Part shown: positions 31,852 through 41,348 of the stretch, one piece after another
Layout of the letters: every line of letters starts with the position of its first letter
Position numbering within the stretch: the first letter of the stretch is position 1
Assembly: GCA_963817065.1 (NCBI GenBank)
Contig: CAWFMO010000001.1
Location: 1,240,001 to 1,304,000, forward strand
Reading direction: 5' to 3'
DNA length: 64,000 nucleotides
Source: CAWFMO01 sp963817065
Lineage (GTDB): Bacteria; Actinomycetota; Thermoleophilia; Solirubrobacterales; 70-9
Translations under genes and position numbers: made by a program
The notes under the pieces: generated by a model
The model's input: the letters and a program-made list of their open reading frames with translations, nothing else
Told to the model about the DNA's origin: nothing
The model's database searches: none

Positions 31852-33405
31852 CTACTTCTTGCGGCGCTTCTTACGCTTGCACTTGCGCTTCTTCTTCTTC
31901 TTCTTCGAGGCCGTCGCCTTCTTTTTCTTCTTGGCCTTCTTGCACTTCTTCGTGGTCGGAGGGCCCACGCCGGGACCCGGGCCGGGCGCGCCGGCGAGCG
32001 GAGGGCAGAAGGGCGCCGCGGGGCCGAGCTCGTCGGCGCCGATGTCGCGGCGGAGGACTAGGGGGCAGGCGGGGGTTGCGTCGAGGGCACGCGCCTCGCC
32101 GTCGATGTCGAGCTCCCCCGCGGGTGGAGGCGCGGGATTCCCGGCGTCCAGCAGCGGCGAGCCCGGGACGAGATGGAAGTCGTTCGCGGCGGGGCTCGGG
32201 TCGGCGAACATCGGGGCGACGCCTGCTTGGATGCCGGCACAGCCTGTGGTCGCGTCGCTGGTCGCGGAGAAGGTGCTTGTGCAAGTCCCGCCGCCGCCGG
32301 CGAAGAAGTTCTGCGCGCCGTTGTCTCCGATGAAGCTGGAATCGAGGGTCAGCGACGAGCCCGCTGAGCCCAGGGAGACCTCGTAAAACAGAGGGTTGGT
32401 GCTCTGGGTCGTGATCCCGGTCGCGGTCACGGTCACCGGGTCCACGCCGACGATCACCAGCGCGATGCCGTTGTTCCCGTAGACCTCATCGCGGAGCTCG
32501 ACCGGGTTGAGGCCGGAGATGCGAAAGCCGTTGCCCGCCCCGTAGATCTCGTTTCGCCATGCCCGCAACGGAGTCGTGCTGGTCGCCGTGCTCGAGACGT
32601 CGACGCCCTCGACAAGCGGCGCGGCCGGCGCCGACTCGATCAGGTTTTCCGTCAGCGTCCCGTCGGTGTGCTTGAGCCAGAGTCCGATGCCGACATTCAC
32701 CATTCCAATGTCGTATATGCCGGTGAGCTCGTTGTCGTGGATGTCGACGGTCGCGAAGTCGCCCGCCGTCCCCGAGATCTCGATGCCGAGGAGATAGGCG
32801 TCGATCTGGTTGGCGTCGATCTCCGGGTTCCCGGTCCCCGCGTAGGTGATCGCACGGCGAATGATGTCCTCGTCGACGCCGCTGAACGTGTTGCCGGTGA
32901 TCCGCGGCGAACCGCCGCTGATCTTGAGGTGCACAAAGACGCCGTCATCGGTGTCGTCGAACGTGTTCCCCGAGATCGTCAGGTTGTCGACATTGGCCGC
33001 TACGTCGAGCGTCCCCGCGGCGGGGAAGGCGCCGCCGCGCAGCACGAATCCGTCGATCGTCCGCGGCGCGGTGCCGGCCGGCACCGTGATCGCCGGCGTC
33101 GCGTCGCCGATCGTGCCGATCGTCGCGGGGCCGCTCGTGTCCTGTGCCGGAGGCGCCGGGTAGCTCTCCTTGATCACCGAGACCCCGTCGGGAAGGCTGA
33201 TCGCCGCGTAGCTGCCGCCGCCGACGTGGATCGTGTCTCCGCTCGCCGCTTCGACGAGCGCCGTGCTGAGCTGGCACGGGCTCGCCTGCGTGCAGTCGGC
33301 GAAGACGCCGGTGTTGTCGGCGTAGAGCTCGTCGGCGAGCGCCGCTGATGGAAACGCGAGCGATGCCCCCGCTACCAGCATCCCGATCGCTCGCCTCAAT
33401 CTCAT
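31852..33405 (-). CDS. Secreted right-handed beta-helix protein with basic tail
   Basis: A 517-residue exported protein with a signal peptide to about residue 24 (SAALAD). A short N-terminal motif (CTQASPCQLSTALVEA) is followed by beta-helix repeats about residues 60-410, with ITGNTFSGVDED and LTISGNTFDDTDDG strands. The domain ends in RRDIGADE, followed by a Cys/Pro segment and a long Lys/Arg tail with Cys about 20 residues apart (KKCKKAKKKKKATASKKK ... RKC). It belongs to the tail family described in the findings. No catalytic residues recognised. Confidence 0.8.
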   Translation of the reverse strand: MRLRRAIGMLVAGASLAFPSAALADELYADNTGVFADCTQASPCQLSTALVEAASGDTIHVGGGSYAAISLPDGVSVIKESYPAPPAQDTSGPATIGTIGDATPAITVPAGTAPRTIDGFVLRGGAFPAAGTLDVAANVDNLTISGNTFDDTDDGVFVHLKISGGSPRITGNTFSGVDEDIIRRAITYAGTGNPEIDANQIDAYLLGIEISGTAGDFATVDIHDNELTGIYDIGMVNVGIGLWLKHTDGTLTENLIESAPAAPLVEGVDVSSTATSTTPLRAWRNEIYGAGNGFRISGLNPVELRDEVYGNNGIALVIVGVDPVTVTATGITTQSTNPLFYEVSLGSAGSSLTLDSSFIGDNGAQNFFAGGGGTCTSTFSATSDATTGCAGIQAGVAPMFADPSPAANDFHLVPGSPLLDAGNPAPPPAGELDIDGEARALDATPACPLVLRRDIGADELGPAAPFCPPLAGAPGPGPGVGPPTTKKCKKAKKKKKATASKKKKKKRKCKRKKRRKK

Positions 33406-33429
33406 GCCCGACGACGATACGCCTCTGCG

Positions 33430-34998
33430 TCAGCGCTTGCGCTTCTTGCGCACGCACTTGCGCTTGCCCTTGATCTTCTTCAGCTTCTGGCCCTTCCTGC
33501 ACTTCTTGCGCGTAGCGGGGAGGGTCACCGGCGGCGTCACGCCCGGTGTTGCGCCAGGGCCGCCGCTGCCTCCGTCCGGCGGGTTGCAGCTCGGCGGGGC
33601 GGGCACGAACTCGTAGGCGCCGATGTCGCGGCGGTCGACGTTGCCGTTGCACGCCGGGGTGGCGTCGACGGCGCGCGGGTTCCCGTCGCGGTCGAGAGTT
33701 CCCGCAGCCGGCGCGGCGGGATCGCCGGCGTCGAGGAGCGACGAGCCGGCGGCGAGGTGGAGGTCGGTCGGAAAGGCAACGAAGTCCGACGGCGGCTGCG
33801 GCCCGGTGAGGTTGCCCGCGCCGAGCGTGATCGCACCCGGGTTCATCGGGGCAACCGAGGTGCTGACGTTGGTCGAGGCGTCGAGCGACGAGTGGTCGAT
33901 CCTGACGTCCGCGGTTCCGTCGGCGTCGTCGTAGCGTTCGACGGCGATCGGGTTCGCGCCGCGCAGATCGATGACCGTGTTGCGGACGTCGATATCCGCG
34001 ATGTCGGGGTCCACCCCGGCGTTGTTGTTGTCGTATGCGGCCGCATACACGCCGCGCTGGTTCGCCCCCGAGCCGACGATCGTCGACCCGTCGATATCGA
34101 CGATGCTCGAAAGGGCGCTGTTGGTGTTCGAGAAGCTCGCGTCGAGCCCGATCGCGTTGGCCGAAGCTCCAAGCTCGATGACGCTGTTGCTGAGGCTCAC
34201 GTCGCCGTCCTCGGCGTAGACGCCCTTGTTCGTCGCCCTGAGCGTCGATCGGTCAACGATCAGCTTCCCACCGGAACCCTGATTCGAGTAGCGGACCGTC
34301 TGTGAGCTCTCGAGCCTTGAATCGCTGACCTCCAAGTCGCCGTTGGTCGACGCGGTTGAGCTCAGTGCGTAGCTCGGGTAGTTGCCATCACCCCAGCCGA
34401 GCACGATCGACGAGTCCTGAATCTGCGTCTCGGCGCCGTCGGAGATGATCCCGCTGCCGTACATCGGCGGCTGTCCCGGCGATCCGATGCTGATGCGCTT
34501 GATCAGCGAGTTGCCGCCGTCGCGCAGCGCGACGTATTCCTGGTTGAGGCCGAAGGGGTTCAGGATGTCGACGAAAACCGGCGTCGGCAGCTCGATCGAG
34601 AGGTCGGAAACGATTGACCCGGTGCTCCCGCTGTCGATCGTCAGGCCCTTGAACTGGGTCATCGCCGCCGGAGCCATATTGGGCGGCTGGACGGCGATCT
34701 CGGTCTGGTCGACCCCGGCGCCGTCGATCTCGACCGGGTTGCCGGCGCCTCCCTGGTAGACGAACCCTCCGGGGGCGAGAGTCGAATAGGTGCCGGGACC
34801 GAGTCGCACCGTGTCGAGGCCGGGATTGTTGTTCGCGTCGGACAGCGCGGCGCCGAAGTCCGCTGGCGTGTCGGTGCAGTCGCCGCCGGCGACGTTGACG
34901 CAGTAGACGTTGGCGCTCGCCGCCGCGGCGCTGGTTGCCAGCGCCGCGGCGCTCAGCGCGACGGCAGCCGCGATCCGGCGCGCGGACCGTGTCCTCAT
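33430..34998 (-). CDS. Secreted right-handed beta-helix protein with basic tail
   Basis: A 522-residue exported protein. Signal peptide ends near ASANVYCVN (residue 30), and the mature N-terminus has two Cys (VYCVNVAGGDCTD). The beta-helix ends in RRDIGAYE, with a Pro/Gly linker and the tail RKKCRKGQKLKKIKGKRKC followed by VRKKRKR, 14 residues between the Cys. Its ATG overlaps the stop of the upstream gene (ATGA), so it is co-translated with the 844-residue relative. An earlier in-frame start would lie inside that gene and is rejected because it spoils the signal peptide. Confidence 0.8.
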   Translation of the reverse strand: MRTRSARRIAAAVALSAAALATSAAAASANVYCVNVAGGDCTDTPADFGAALSDANNNPGLDTVRLGPGTYSTLAPGGFVYQGGAGNPVEIDGAGVDQTEIAVQPPNMAPAAMTQFKGLTIDSGSTGSIVSDLSIELPTPVFVDILNPFGLNQEYVALRDGGNSLIKRISIGSPGQPPMYGSGIISDGAETQIQDSSIVLGWGDGNYPSYALSSTASTNGDLEVSDSRLESSQTVRYSNQGSGGKLIVDRSTLRATNKGVYAEDGDVSLSNSVIELGASANAIGLDASFSNTNSALSSIVDIDGSTIVGSGANQRGVYAAAYDNNNAGVDPDIADIDVRNTVIDLRGANPIAVERYDDADGTADVRIDHSSLDASTNVSTSVAPMNPGAITLGAGNLTGPQPPSDFVAFPTDLHLAAGSSLLDAGDPAAPAAGTLDRDGNPRAVDATPACNGNVDRRDIGAYEFVPAPPSCNPPDGGSGGPGATPGVTPPVTLPATRKKCRKGQKLKKIKGKRKCVRKKRKR

Positions 34999-37529
34999 TT
35001 CTTCAGCGCCTTCTTGCGCACGCACTTCCTCTTCCCCTTGACCTTCTTCAGCTTCTGGCCCTTCTTACACTTCTTCTTCTGGGCGCCCGCGTCATCGTCA
35101 TCGTCGTCGCCCGGTGGAGGAATGACTACGGGGGGCGGCGGGACGCTGGTGTTGACCGTGAAGGAGCGGCTCGCGGGGGTGAGCTCGAGGTTGCCGGCCG
35201 CATCGGTCGCCTTGACCTCGAAGGTGTGCAGGCCGTCGGTCAGTGCGACCGCCGGCGTGTGGGCGTCCCCGGGTCCGCTGCAGGCGCCGAAAGCGCCGCC
35301 GTCGATCCGGCATTGGAACGTCGAGCCCAGCTCGCTGGAGAACCCGAAGGTCGGTGTGCTGTCGTTGGTCTGCCCACTCGGACCGGTGATCATCGTCACC
35401 GGCAGGGCCGTGTCGACCGTGAAGTCCTCGCTCGCGGGGGAAACCTCGGCGTTGCCCGCCTGGTCGGTCGCCTGAACTTCGAACGTGTGCGGGCCGTCGC
35501 TGAGCGCAAGGGGCGGGGTGTGCGTACTGCCGGGCCCGCTGCACGCCCCCAATGGGCCGCCGTCGAAACCGCACTGAACCGTCGACCCGGCCTCCTGCGA
35601 GAACCCGAAGATCGGCGTGCTGTCGTTGGTCAGCCCGATGGGGGTGATCGTCGTAACCGGCGGCGTCTGGTCAACCGTGAAGACCTGGCTCGCCGCGAGC
35701 GTCTCAACGTTGCCCGCTGCGTCGATCGCGATGACCTCGAAGGTCTGGGTCCCGTCCGCGAGGCCCGAAGGCGGCGTATGGGTGTTCCCCGGCCCGCTGC
35801 AGGCCGCGAACGGATCGGAGTCGTCGAGGCGGCACTGGAAGGTGGACCCGGGCTCGCTGGTGAAGCTGAAGGTCGGCGTGCTCTCGTTCGTCAGGCCGGT
35901 CGGCCCGCCGGTGATCATCGTGTCCGGCACGGTCTGATCGATGACGAAGTCGCGCTGTGCCGGTGTCTGGTCGACGTTACCGTTCGCGTCCGACGCGCGG
36001 ACCGCGAAGCTGTGGTCCGGTCCGACGCTCAGCGCCGCGGTGGTGTGCGAGCTCAGGCCGCTGCACGGTCCGAACGCCGCGCCGTCGACGCTGCACTCGA
36101 AGCTTGTCCCGCCAGTGGACTCGAACTCGAAGGTCGGCGTCGTCGTGTTCGTGGCCCCGAACGGCCCGTCGGTGATCGAGGTCTCGGGCGCGACGCAGTC
36201 GAACGTCACCTCGTCGGCGCCGATGTCGCGGGTCGCGGCCGCCGGCGGGCATGCGACCGCGGCGGCGCTCGCGGCCCGCTGATCCCCGTCGATGTCGGCG
36301 CGCGCCGGAGCCGGAGCGGCGGGGTCGCCGATGTCGACCAGCGGCGAGGTCGCCTGGAGGTGGTAGTCGCCCGCGCCCGGGTTGACGAAGTCGGGGGCGA
36401 GGTTGGTCTGGTTCATCGGGTTGACGCTCACGTTCCCGAAGGCCCCTCCGTTGCTGATGTCAGTATCGAAGAAGTTGAAGGCGGCGTTGTAGTTCGAGTA
36501 GTCGGTGTTCACGACCGCGGTTTGGCCGCGGTCGGCCTCGACCCCGATCGGGTTCGTCGGGCCGCTGATCACCGTGTTGGCCACGTTCACGGTCGAGTTC
36601 TCGCCGTCGTCGACCATGTCGCCGGGGCCGTTGGCCGGGAGCCCGCTGTCGGCGACCGCTGAGATCCCGCGCGAGCTCGCGCCGCCGCCGACGATGGTCA
36701 CGCCGTCGACGTTCGCGGTGATCGGGTTCACGCCGTTGTTGAAGTTCGCGGCCTGGATACCCCGCGCGCTGGCCAACGATCCCAGGTCGATGATCGAGTC
36801 GCGAACGGCGACCGTTCCGCTGTCGTTGGAAGTACCCACCTCCGCCGTGATCCGCGAGCGCTCGATCGTCAGTACGTTCCCGAGCCCGCTCGTCGTGCCT
36901 CCGGTCCTTGCTTTGAGAGTCGAGTCGGTCACTGTCGGAGTGCCCGCGTTCGACTGCCGGATCGCCGTCGAGCCGTTCGATGCGCCGACCGGCAGGTCTA
37001 CGGTCGAATCGTCGAGCGTTGCCGTTCCGAAGATCTGGACTCCGGCGACGTTGTTCGCAGCGGGGCCTTCGACCCGGAGCCGCGTCCCGGCGGTCTCCCC
37101 ACCGAGCATGAGCCCGGTGTCACCGGCGTCGACGTTCGCGGGGATCGTGACGCTGAGGTCGCTGGCGCTCGAGCCGGCCGGGCCCTGAACCCGGAGGCCG
37201 ATCGTGCTCCCCGTCGTCGACATGTCGATGTTGGTCAACGATTCGCCCGCGCCGACGACGGTGACCGTGTTGCCTGCCAGGGCGCTGGAGTATGCGGCGT
37301 TCTCCGGGTAGGTACCGGGTCCGATCCGCACGCTGTCGGCGCCGGCGTTCGTAGCCGCGGCCGAGAACGCCGCCTGGATCGTTGCCTTGCCCTGACCGGA
37401 GGTACAGGAGGGGTCGACGACCTCGTGGGGGACGCAGTAGACGTTGGCCGAGACGGCGCTCGCCCAGATGAACGAAGCGGTCAGCACCGCGGCGGTCGAT
37501 CCCACCAGCTTCCGCATCAATCCCCGCAT
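34995..37529 (-). CDS. Large secreted protein: beta-helix plus four Ig-like modules plus basic tail
   Basis: An 844-residue exported protein. Signal peptide to about residue 28, a beta-helix of about 60-440 ending in TRDIGADE, then four tandem modules of about 85 residues (about 447-790). Each has the plan P-x-T-x-I-T-G-x-x-G, a PTF-F strand, F-x-C-x-x-D, a CSGxGxxHT turn, and TFEVxAxDAAGN at the end. The tail is KKKCKKGQKLKKVKGKRKC followed by VRKKALKK. The Ig-like array would project the beta-helix from the surface. AAGGGAG lies 6-12 nt before the ATG. It is the first gene of a coupled pair with 33430-34998. Confidence 0.83.
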   Translation of the reverse strand: MRGLMRKLVGSTAAVLTASFIWASAVSANVYCVPHEVVDPSCTSGQGKATIQAAFSAAATNAGADSVRIGPGTYPENAAYSSALAGNTVTVVGAGESLTNIDMSTTGSTIGLRVQGPAGSSASDLSVTIPANVDAGDTGLMLGGETAGTRLRVEGPAANNVAGVQIFGTATLDDSTVDLPVGASNGSTAIRQSNAGTPTVTDSTLKARTGGTTSGLGNVLTIERSRITAEVGTSNDSGTVAVRDSIIDLGSLASARGIQAANFNNGVNPITANVDGVTIVGGGASSRGISAVADSGLPANGPGDMVDDGENSTVNVANTVISGPTNPIGVEADRGQTAVVNTDYSNYNAAFNFFDTDISNGGAFGNVSVNPMNQTNLAPDFVNPGAGDYHLQATSPLVDIGDPAAPAPARADIDGDQRAASAAAVACPPAAATRDIGADEVTFDCVAPETSITDGPFGATNTTTPTFEFESTGGTSFECSVDGAAFGPCSGLSSHTTAALSVGPDHSFAVRASDANGNVDQTPAQRDFVIDQTVPDTMITGGPTGLTNESTPTFSFTSEPGSTFQCRLDDSDPFAACSGPGNTHTPPSGLADGTQTFEVIAIDAAGNVETLAASQVFTVDQTPPVTTITPIGLTNDSTPIFGFSQEAGSTVQCGFDGGPLGACSGPGSTHTPPLALSDGPHTFEVQATDQAGNAEVSPASEDFTVDTALPVTMITGPSGQTNDSTPTFGFSSELGSTFQCRIDGGAFGACSGPGDAHTPAVALTDGLHTFEVKATDAAGNLELTPASRSFTVNTSVPPPPVVIPPPGDDDDDDAGAQKKKCKKGQKLKKVKGKRKCVRKKALKK

Positions 37530-37612
37530 CGTGTCTCCCTTTCGTCGTAGTCCCGCTGTCCGCCACAGAAGCTACCGCACGCCGTGTCCGCTCACGCTCC
37601 TACATTCGTTGG

Positions 37613-39817
37613 ATGACGATCGCGAAGGTCGAGCCGTTGACCAGCGCCCGCGCCCTGCGCGGCCCGTTCGACTACCGGATTCCGGCCGAGATGTCCGACG
37701 TCGGGGTCGGGAGCGTGCTCCGTGTCCCGTTCGGTCGCCAGAAGCTGCTCGGGGTCGTGGTCGAGGTCGCCGAGACCAGCGAGCTGCCGCCGGACCGGCT
37801 CGCCGAGCCGATCGAGGCGCTCGAGGCCGGGGTCCCGGCCGAGCTCGTGCGGCTCGGGCTCTGGGCCGCGCGCGAGTACGTCTCGACCCCCTCGCGCGGG
37901 CTCGGGCTCGTGCTGCCACCCGGGACCGGGCGCGGCGGCCAGCGCGCCAAGGCCCAGAGCGAGCTGCGCGCCGCGCTCACCGACCTCGGCCGCGCTGCCG
38001 CGGCCGACGGCAGCGTCCCCGGCGGCGGCCGCAAGCTCGGCATCCGCCAGCGGGCGGCGCTCCGCGCGCTCGCCGCCGGGCCCCGAACGTCGTCCGATCT
38101 GCGCCGCGCGTCCGAAATCGACCCCGCGACCCTGAAGCGGCTCGCCGAGCGCGGGCTGCTCGAGCTCGAGCGGGTCGAGCGCCGCCGCGCGCCCGAGGCC
38201 GAGGGCGACGGCGCCCCGTCGCCCGTCGTCCGCCTCAACGACGCGCAGCGCGCGGCGGTCGAGGAGATCGTCTCGGCGCTCGACGGGGGCGGCGAGTTCC
38301 TGCTCCACGGCGTCACCGGCTCGGGCAAGACCGAGGTCTACCTCGCCGCCGCCGAGGCGGCGCTCGAGCGCGGCCGCGGGGTGATCGTGCTCGTGCCCGA
38401 GATCGCGTTGACGCCGCAGACCGTCGGCCGCGTCCGCGGCCGGCTCGGGGAGGACGTCGCGGTCCTGCACTCGCGGATGGGGGTCGGGACCCGCTACGAC
38501 GAGTGGCGGCGGCTGCGCTCCGGCGTTGCCCGGGTCTGCGTCGGGCCGCGCTCGGCGGTCTTCGCTCCCGTCGCCGACCTCGGCCTGATCATCGTCGACG
38601 AGGAACACGACTCCTCCTACAAGCAGGAGGGCGATCCGCGCTACGACGCGCGGGTCGTCGCGTCGCGACGGGCCGATGAGGCCGGCGCGGTTCTCGTCGC
38701 CGGCTCGGCTACGCCGCGCCCCGAGAGCCGCCGCGAGATGCGCCGGCTCGAGCTCCCCGACCGCGTCGACGATTTCCCGATGCCGCCGGTCGAGCTCGTA
38801 GACATGAGGGGCAAGGTCTCCGGTCAGGTCTCCGGCCCCCTGCACGAGAAGACGATCGACGCGCTCGGCGAGGTCGCCCGCGAGGGCGGCAAGGCGATCG
38901 TCCTGATCAACCGCCGCGGCTGGGCGCCGCACCTCGCCTGCCGCTCCTGCGGCCACGCCTTCCAGTGCCCCGACTGCGACGTCTCGCTCGTCCTCCACGG
39001 CCACACCACGCTCCGCTGCCATCACTGCGGGCATTCGGAGTCCAAGCCCGACGCGTGCCCCGAGTGCGGGTCGGCGAGCCTCGCCCAGGTCGGCGCCGGG
39101 ACCGAGCGCGTCGCCGACGAGCTCGAGCGGCTGCTCGCGCCGATGCCGGTCTTCCGCCTCGACACCGACGCGGTCGCGGGCTCGTCGGGCCACGCCGCGA
39201 TCCTGCGCCGCTTCGACGAGTCCGACAGCGGCGTCCTCGTCGGCACCCAGATGGTCGCCAAGGGGCACGACTTCCCAGAGGTCACGCTCGCGGTCGTCCT
39301 CGACGCCGACGCGACCCTGCGCTTCCCCGACTTCCGCGCCGAGGAGCGCACCTTCGCCCTGATCACCCAGCTCGCGGGTCGCAGCGGCCGCGGGGCCGCC
39401 GGGGGCAAGGTCCTGGTCCAGACGCTCTCGCCCGACGCCCCGAGCATCCGCGCTGCCGCGACCCACGACTCCGAGGGATTCCTCGCCGGCGAGCTCGCGC
39501 GCCGCGAGGCGCTCGCCTACCCGCCGTTCTCGCACCTGATCGAGATCGGCCTCGCCTCGCCCGACGAGGGCGCGCTCGAGTGGGCCGCCGAGCGCCTCCG
39601 CGACCAGGTCGCGGCCGGGCTCGGCGAGGGCGCATCGGTGCTCGGCCCGGCGCCGCTCTTCCGCGTCCGCGGCCGCCACCGGCGGCGGTTGCTGGTCAAG
39701 GCGCCCCTGGGTGCGCGCGAGGCGACGGTCGCAGCGGTTCGCGACGCGGTCGAGTCAGCCGCCGGCTCGCGCGAGTTGAAGGGCGTCGCGGTCGGGGTCG
39801 ACGTCGATCCTCAGTAG
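37613..39817 (+). CDS. priA: Primosomal protein N' (replication restart helicase PriA)
   Basis: A 734-residue PriA. Walker A is GVTGSGKT (233-240) and Walker B is VDEEHDSSYKQEGDPRY. The zinc-binding Cys cluster is seen in CRSCGHAFQCPDC and CHHCGHSESKPDACPECG. The C-terminal helicase motif LAGRSGRG is present (about 585-592). It reloads the replisome at stalled forks. TACATT lies 6 nt before the ATG, suggesting a leaderless mRNA. It ends 4 nt from the end of a convergent gene. Confidence 0.93.
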   Translation: MTIAKVEPLTSARALRGPFDYRIPAEMSDVGVGSVLRVPFGRQKLLGVVVEVAETSELPPDRLAEPIEALEAGVPAELVRLGLWAAREYVSTPSRGLGLVLPPGTGRGGQRAKAQSELRAALTDLGRAAAADGSVPGGGRKLGIRQRAALRALAAGPRTSSDLRRASEIDPATLKRLAERGLLELERVERRRAPEAEGDGAPSPVVRLNDAQRAAVEEIVSALDGGGEFLLHGVTGSGKTEVYLAAAEAALERGRGVIVLVPEIALTPQTVGRVRGRLGEDVAVLHSRMGVGTRYDEWRRLRSGVARVCVGPRSAVFAPVADLGLIIVDEEHDSSYKQEGDPRYDARVVASRRADEAGAVLVAGSATPRPESRREMRRLELPDRVDDFPMPPVELVDMRGKVSGQVSGPLHEKTIDALGEVAREGGKAIVLINRRGWAPHLACRSCGHAFQCPDCDVSLVLHGHTTLRCHHCGHSESKPDACPECGSASLAQVGAGTERVADELERLLAPMPVFRLDTDAVAGSSGHAAILRRFDESDSGVLVGTQMVAKGHDFPEVTLAVVLDADATLRFPDFRAEERTFALITQLAGRSGRGAAGGKVLVQTLSPDAPSIRAAATHDSEGFLAGELARREALAYPPFSHLIEIGLASPDEGALEWAAERLRDQVAAGLGEGASVLGPAPLFRVRGRHRRRLLVKAPLGAREATVAAVRDAVESAAGSRELKGVAVGVDVDPQ

Positions 39818-39821
39818 GTCG

Positions 39822-41300
39822 TTACTTCTTCTTCCGCTTCTTCCGCACGCACTTGCCCTTCTTCAGCTTGCGGCCCTTCTTGCATTTCTTCTTCGCCGGC
39901 GTGGTGGCTACTGGCGTGATGACCGCGGGGCAAGCGGATCCGGGTGCCGGCGCCTTGACGAACTCGTCGGCGCCGATGTCGCGCCGCGGCGGGACCGGCG
40001 CGCAACCGCCGACGCCGCCCATCGCCCGCGGCTCGAGGTCGAAGTCGAGCAACCCGGCCGCCGATGCCGGGTCGCCGGCGTCGATCATCGGCGAGGTCGA
40101 CTGGAGGTGGAAGTCGTTCAACGCCTCGTTGACGAAAATCGGATCGTCGGTGGTCTGGAAGTCGTTGCAGTCGGTGAGGTCACCCGGCGTCCCGGTCGCG
40201 TCCCCGCGCGAGAAGCTGATCGCGCAGGTGCCGCCGTTGTTGGTGCTCGCGTCCCCGGTGATCGAAGAGTTGAGCGTTATGTGGGCGCCGGCCGCGACCA
40301 TGTTGTCGGCGCTCGCGTCCCAGAAGGTCGCGTTGGTGACGGTCGCGTTGCCGTTTCCGGCGCCGATGGCGTCGTGGGCGACCAACGAAAAGCTCGAGCC
40401 GTCGACGACGTCGCTGTTTGAGCTGAGCGCGTCGGTGTTGAAGGCGGAGATGCCTTCGGCGAACGCACCGAGGATCCGGTTGCGAGACAGAGTTGCCGAT
40501 GCCGGCGCGTTGAAGAACCCGACGAGGATCCCTGTACCGGCAAGGATTGCGGGCGCGTCATCAACTATGCGGTTGCCGGTGATCTCGTGGCCGAGCCCAC
40601 CGGCGATCGATATCCCCTCACCGATGTCGCGGATGCCGGTGATCTCATTGCCCCGGATCACGGTCGGGGAGCCCTGGCTCACGAACACCCCGCGCCAGAA
40701 GTCAGATATCTCGTTGTTGAGAACGCTGAGACTGAGGCCGGAGACGACCTTGGCCACGGCGGTGTCGTCCCCGACCAGGTCGTTGGTGAACTCGTTGCGC
40801 TCGATCGTCACGTTCCCGGACCCGCCGACGAGGGCGATCCGGACGCCCGGCGGCGACCCGTTGTTCGTGAACGCGTTGTCGGCGATCATCCCCGGACCGC
40901 TGACCTGGAGCACGGGGTCGGCGGCGGTCGTCAGTTCGAGGTGGTCGATCGAGCCTCCGGTCGAATCGATGCTGGTCGGGCCGGCCAGGACGGGCTTGGG
41001 GTCGACGTCTCCGTCGGAGCTCGAGAGCGTGATCCCGGAGCGGATCGCGTTGCTACCGGTCAGATTCTCGGCGTAGAGCCCGTCGGCCAGCAGGACGCGG
41101 TTGCCTTCGCTGTCAGCGGCCTTGGCGAGGGCGCCGGTCCCGAGGCCGATCGTCAGGCATGGCGAGCCGGCCGAGAGGCAGTCGTTGGCGTTGTTGCCCG
41201 TCGTGCTGTTGACGAAGAAGTCGGTCGCCGAGGCGGCGCTCGCCGGGGCGAGCAGCGCGACGACCGAGATTCCAAGAGTTGCGGCGATCCGACCCTGCAT
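39822..41300 (-). CDS. Secreted right-handed beta-helix protein with basic tail
   Basis: A 492-residue exported protein with signal peptide to about residue 26 and an N-terminal NNANDCLSAGSPCLTIG motif. Beta-helix strands such as ITGIRDIGEGISIAGG and LTLNSS fill about 60-430, ending in RRDIGADE. The tail is PAKKKCKKGRKLKKGKC followed by VRKKRKKK, nearly identical in protein and DNA to the tails at 13778-13835 and 15364-15421. GGAGGGG lies 6 nt before the ATG; a longer frame upstream overlaps def and is rejected. It lies between priA and def, converging on the former and diverging from the latter. Confidence 0.8.
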   Translation of the reverse strand: MQGRIAATLGISVVALLAPASAASATDFFVNSTTGNNANDCLSAGSPCLTIGLGTGALAKAADSEGNRVLLADGLYAENLTGSNAIRSGITLSSSDGDVDPKPVLAGPTSIDSTGGSIDHLELTTAADPVLQVSGPGMIADNAFTNNGSPPGVRIALVGGSGNVTIERNEFTNDLVGDDTAVAKVVSGLSLSVLNNEISDFWRGVFVSQGSPTVIRGNEITGIRDIGEGISIAGGLGHEITGNRIVDDAPAILAGTGILVGFFNAPASATLSRNRILGAFAEGISAFNTDALSSNSDVVDGSSFSLVAHDAIGAGNGNATVTNATFWDASADNMVAAGAHITLNSSITGDASTNNGGTCAISFSRGDATGTPGDLTDCNDFQTTDDPIFVNEALNDFHLQSTSPMIDAGDPASAAGLLDFDLEPRAMGGVGGCAPVPPRRDIGADEFVKAPAPGSACPAVITPVATTPAKKKCKKGRKLKKGKCVRKKRKKK

Positions 41301-41313
41301 TTCGACCCCTCCG

Positions 41314-41341
41314 TTGGACTGATCCAAGCCTAGAGTAATCT
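41314..41341 (+). promoter_or_regulatory. Candidate promoter of def
   Basis: TTGGAC (41314-41319) and TAATCT (41336-41341) with a 16-nt spacer. The -10 box ends 7 nt before the def ATG, so the transcript would start at or next to the start codon. Confidence 0.55.
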
Positions 41342-41348
41342 CGGAGCG

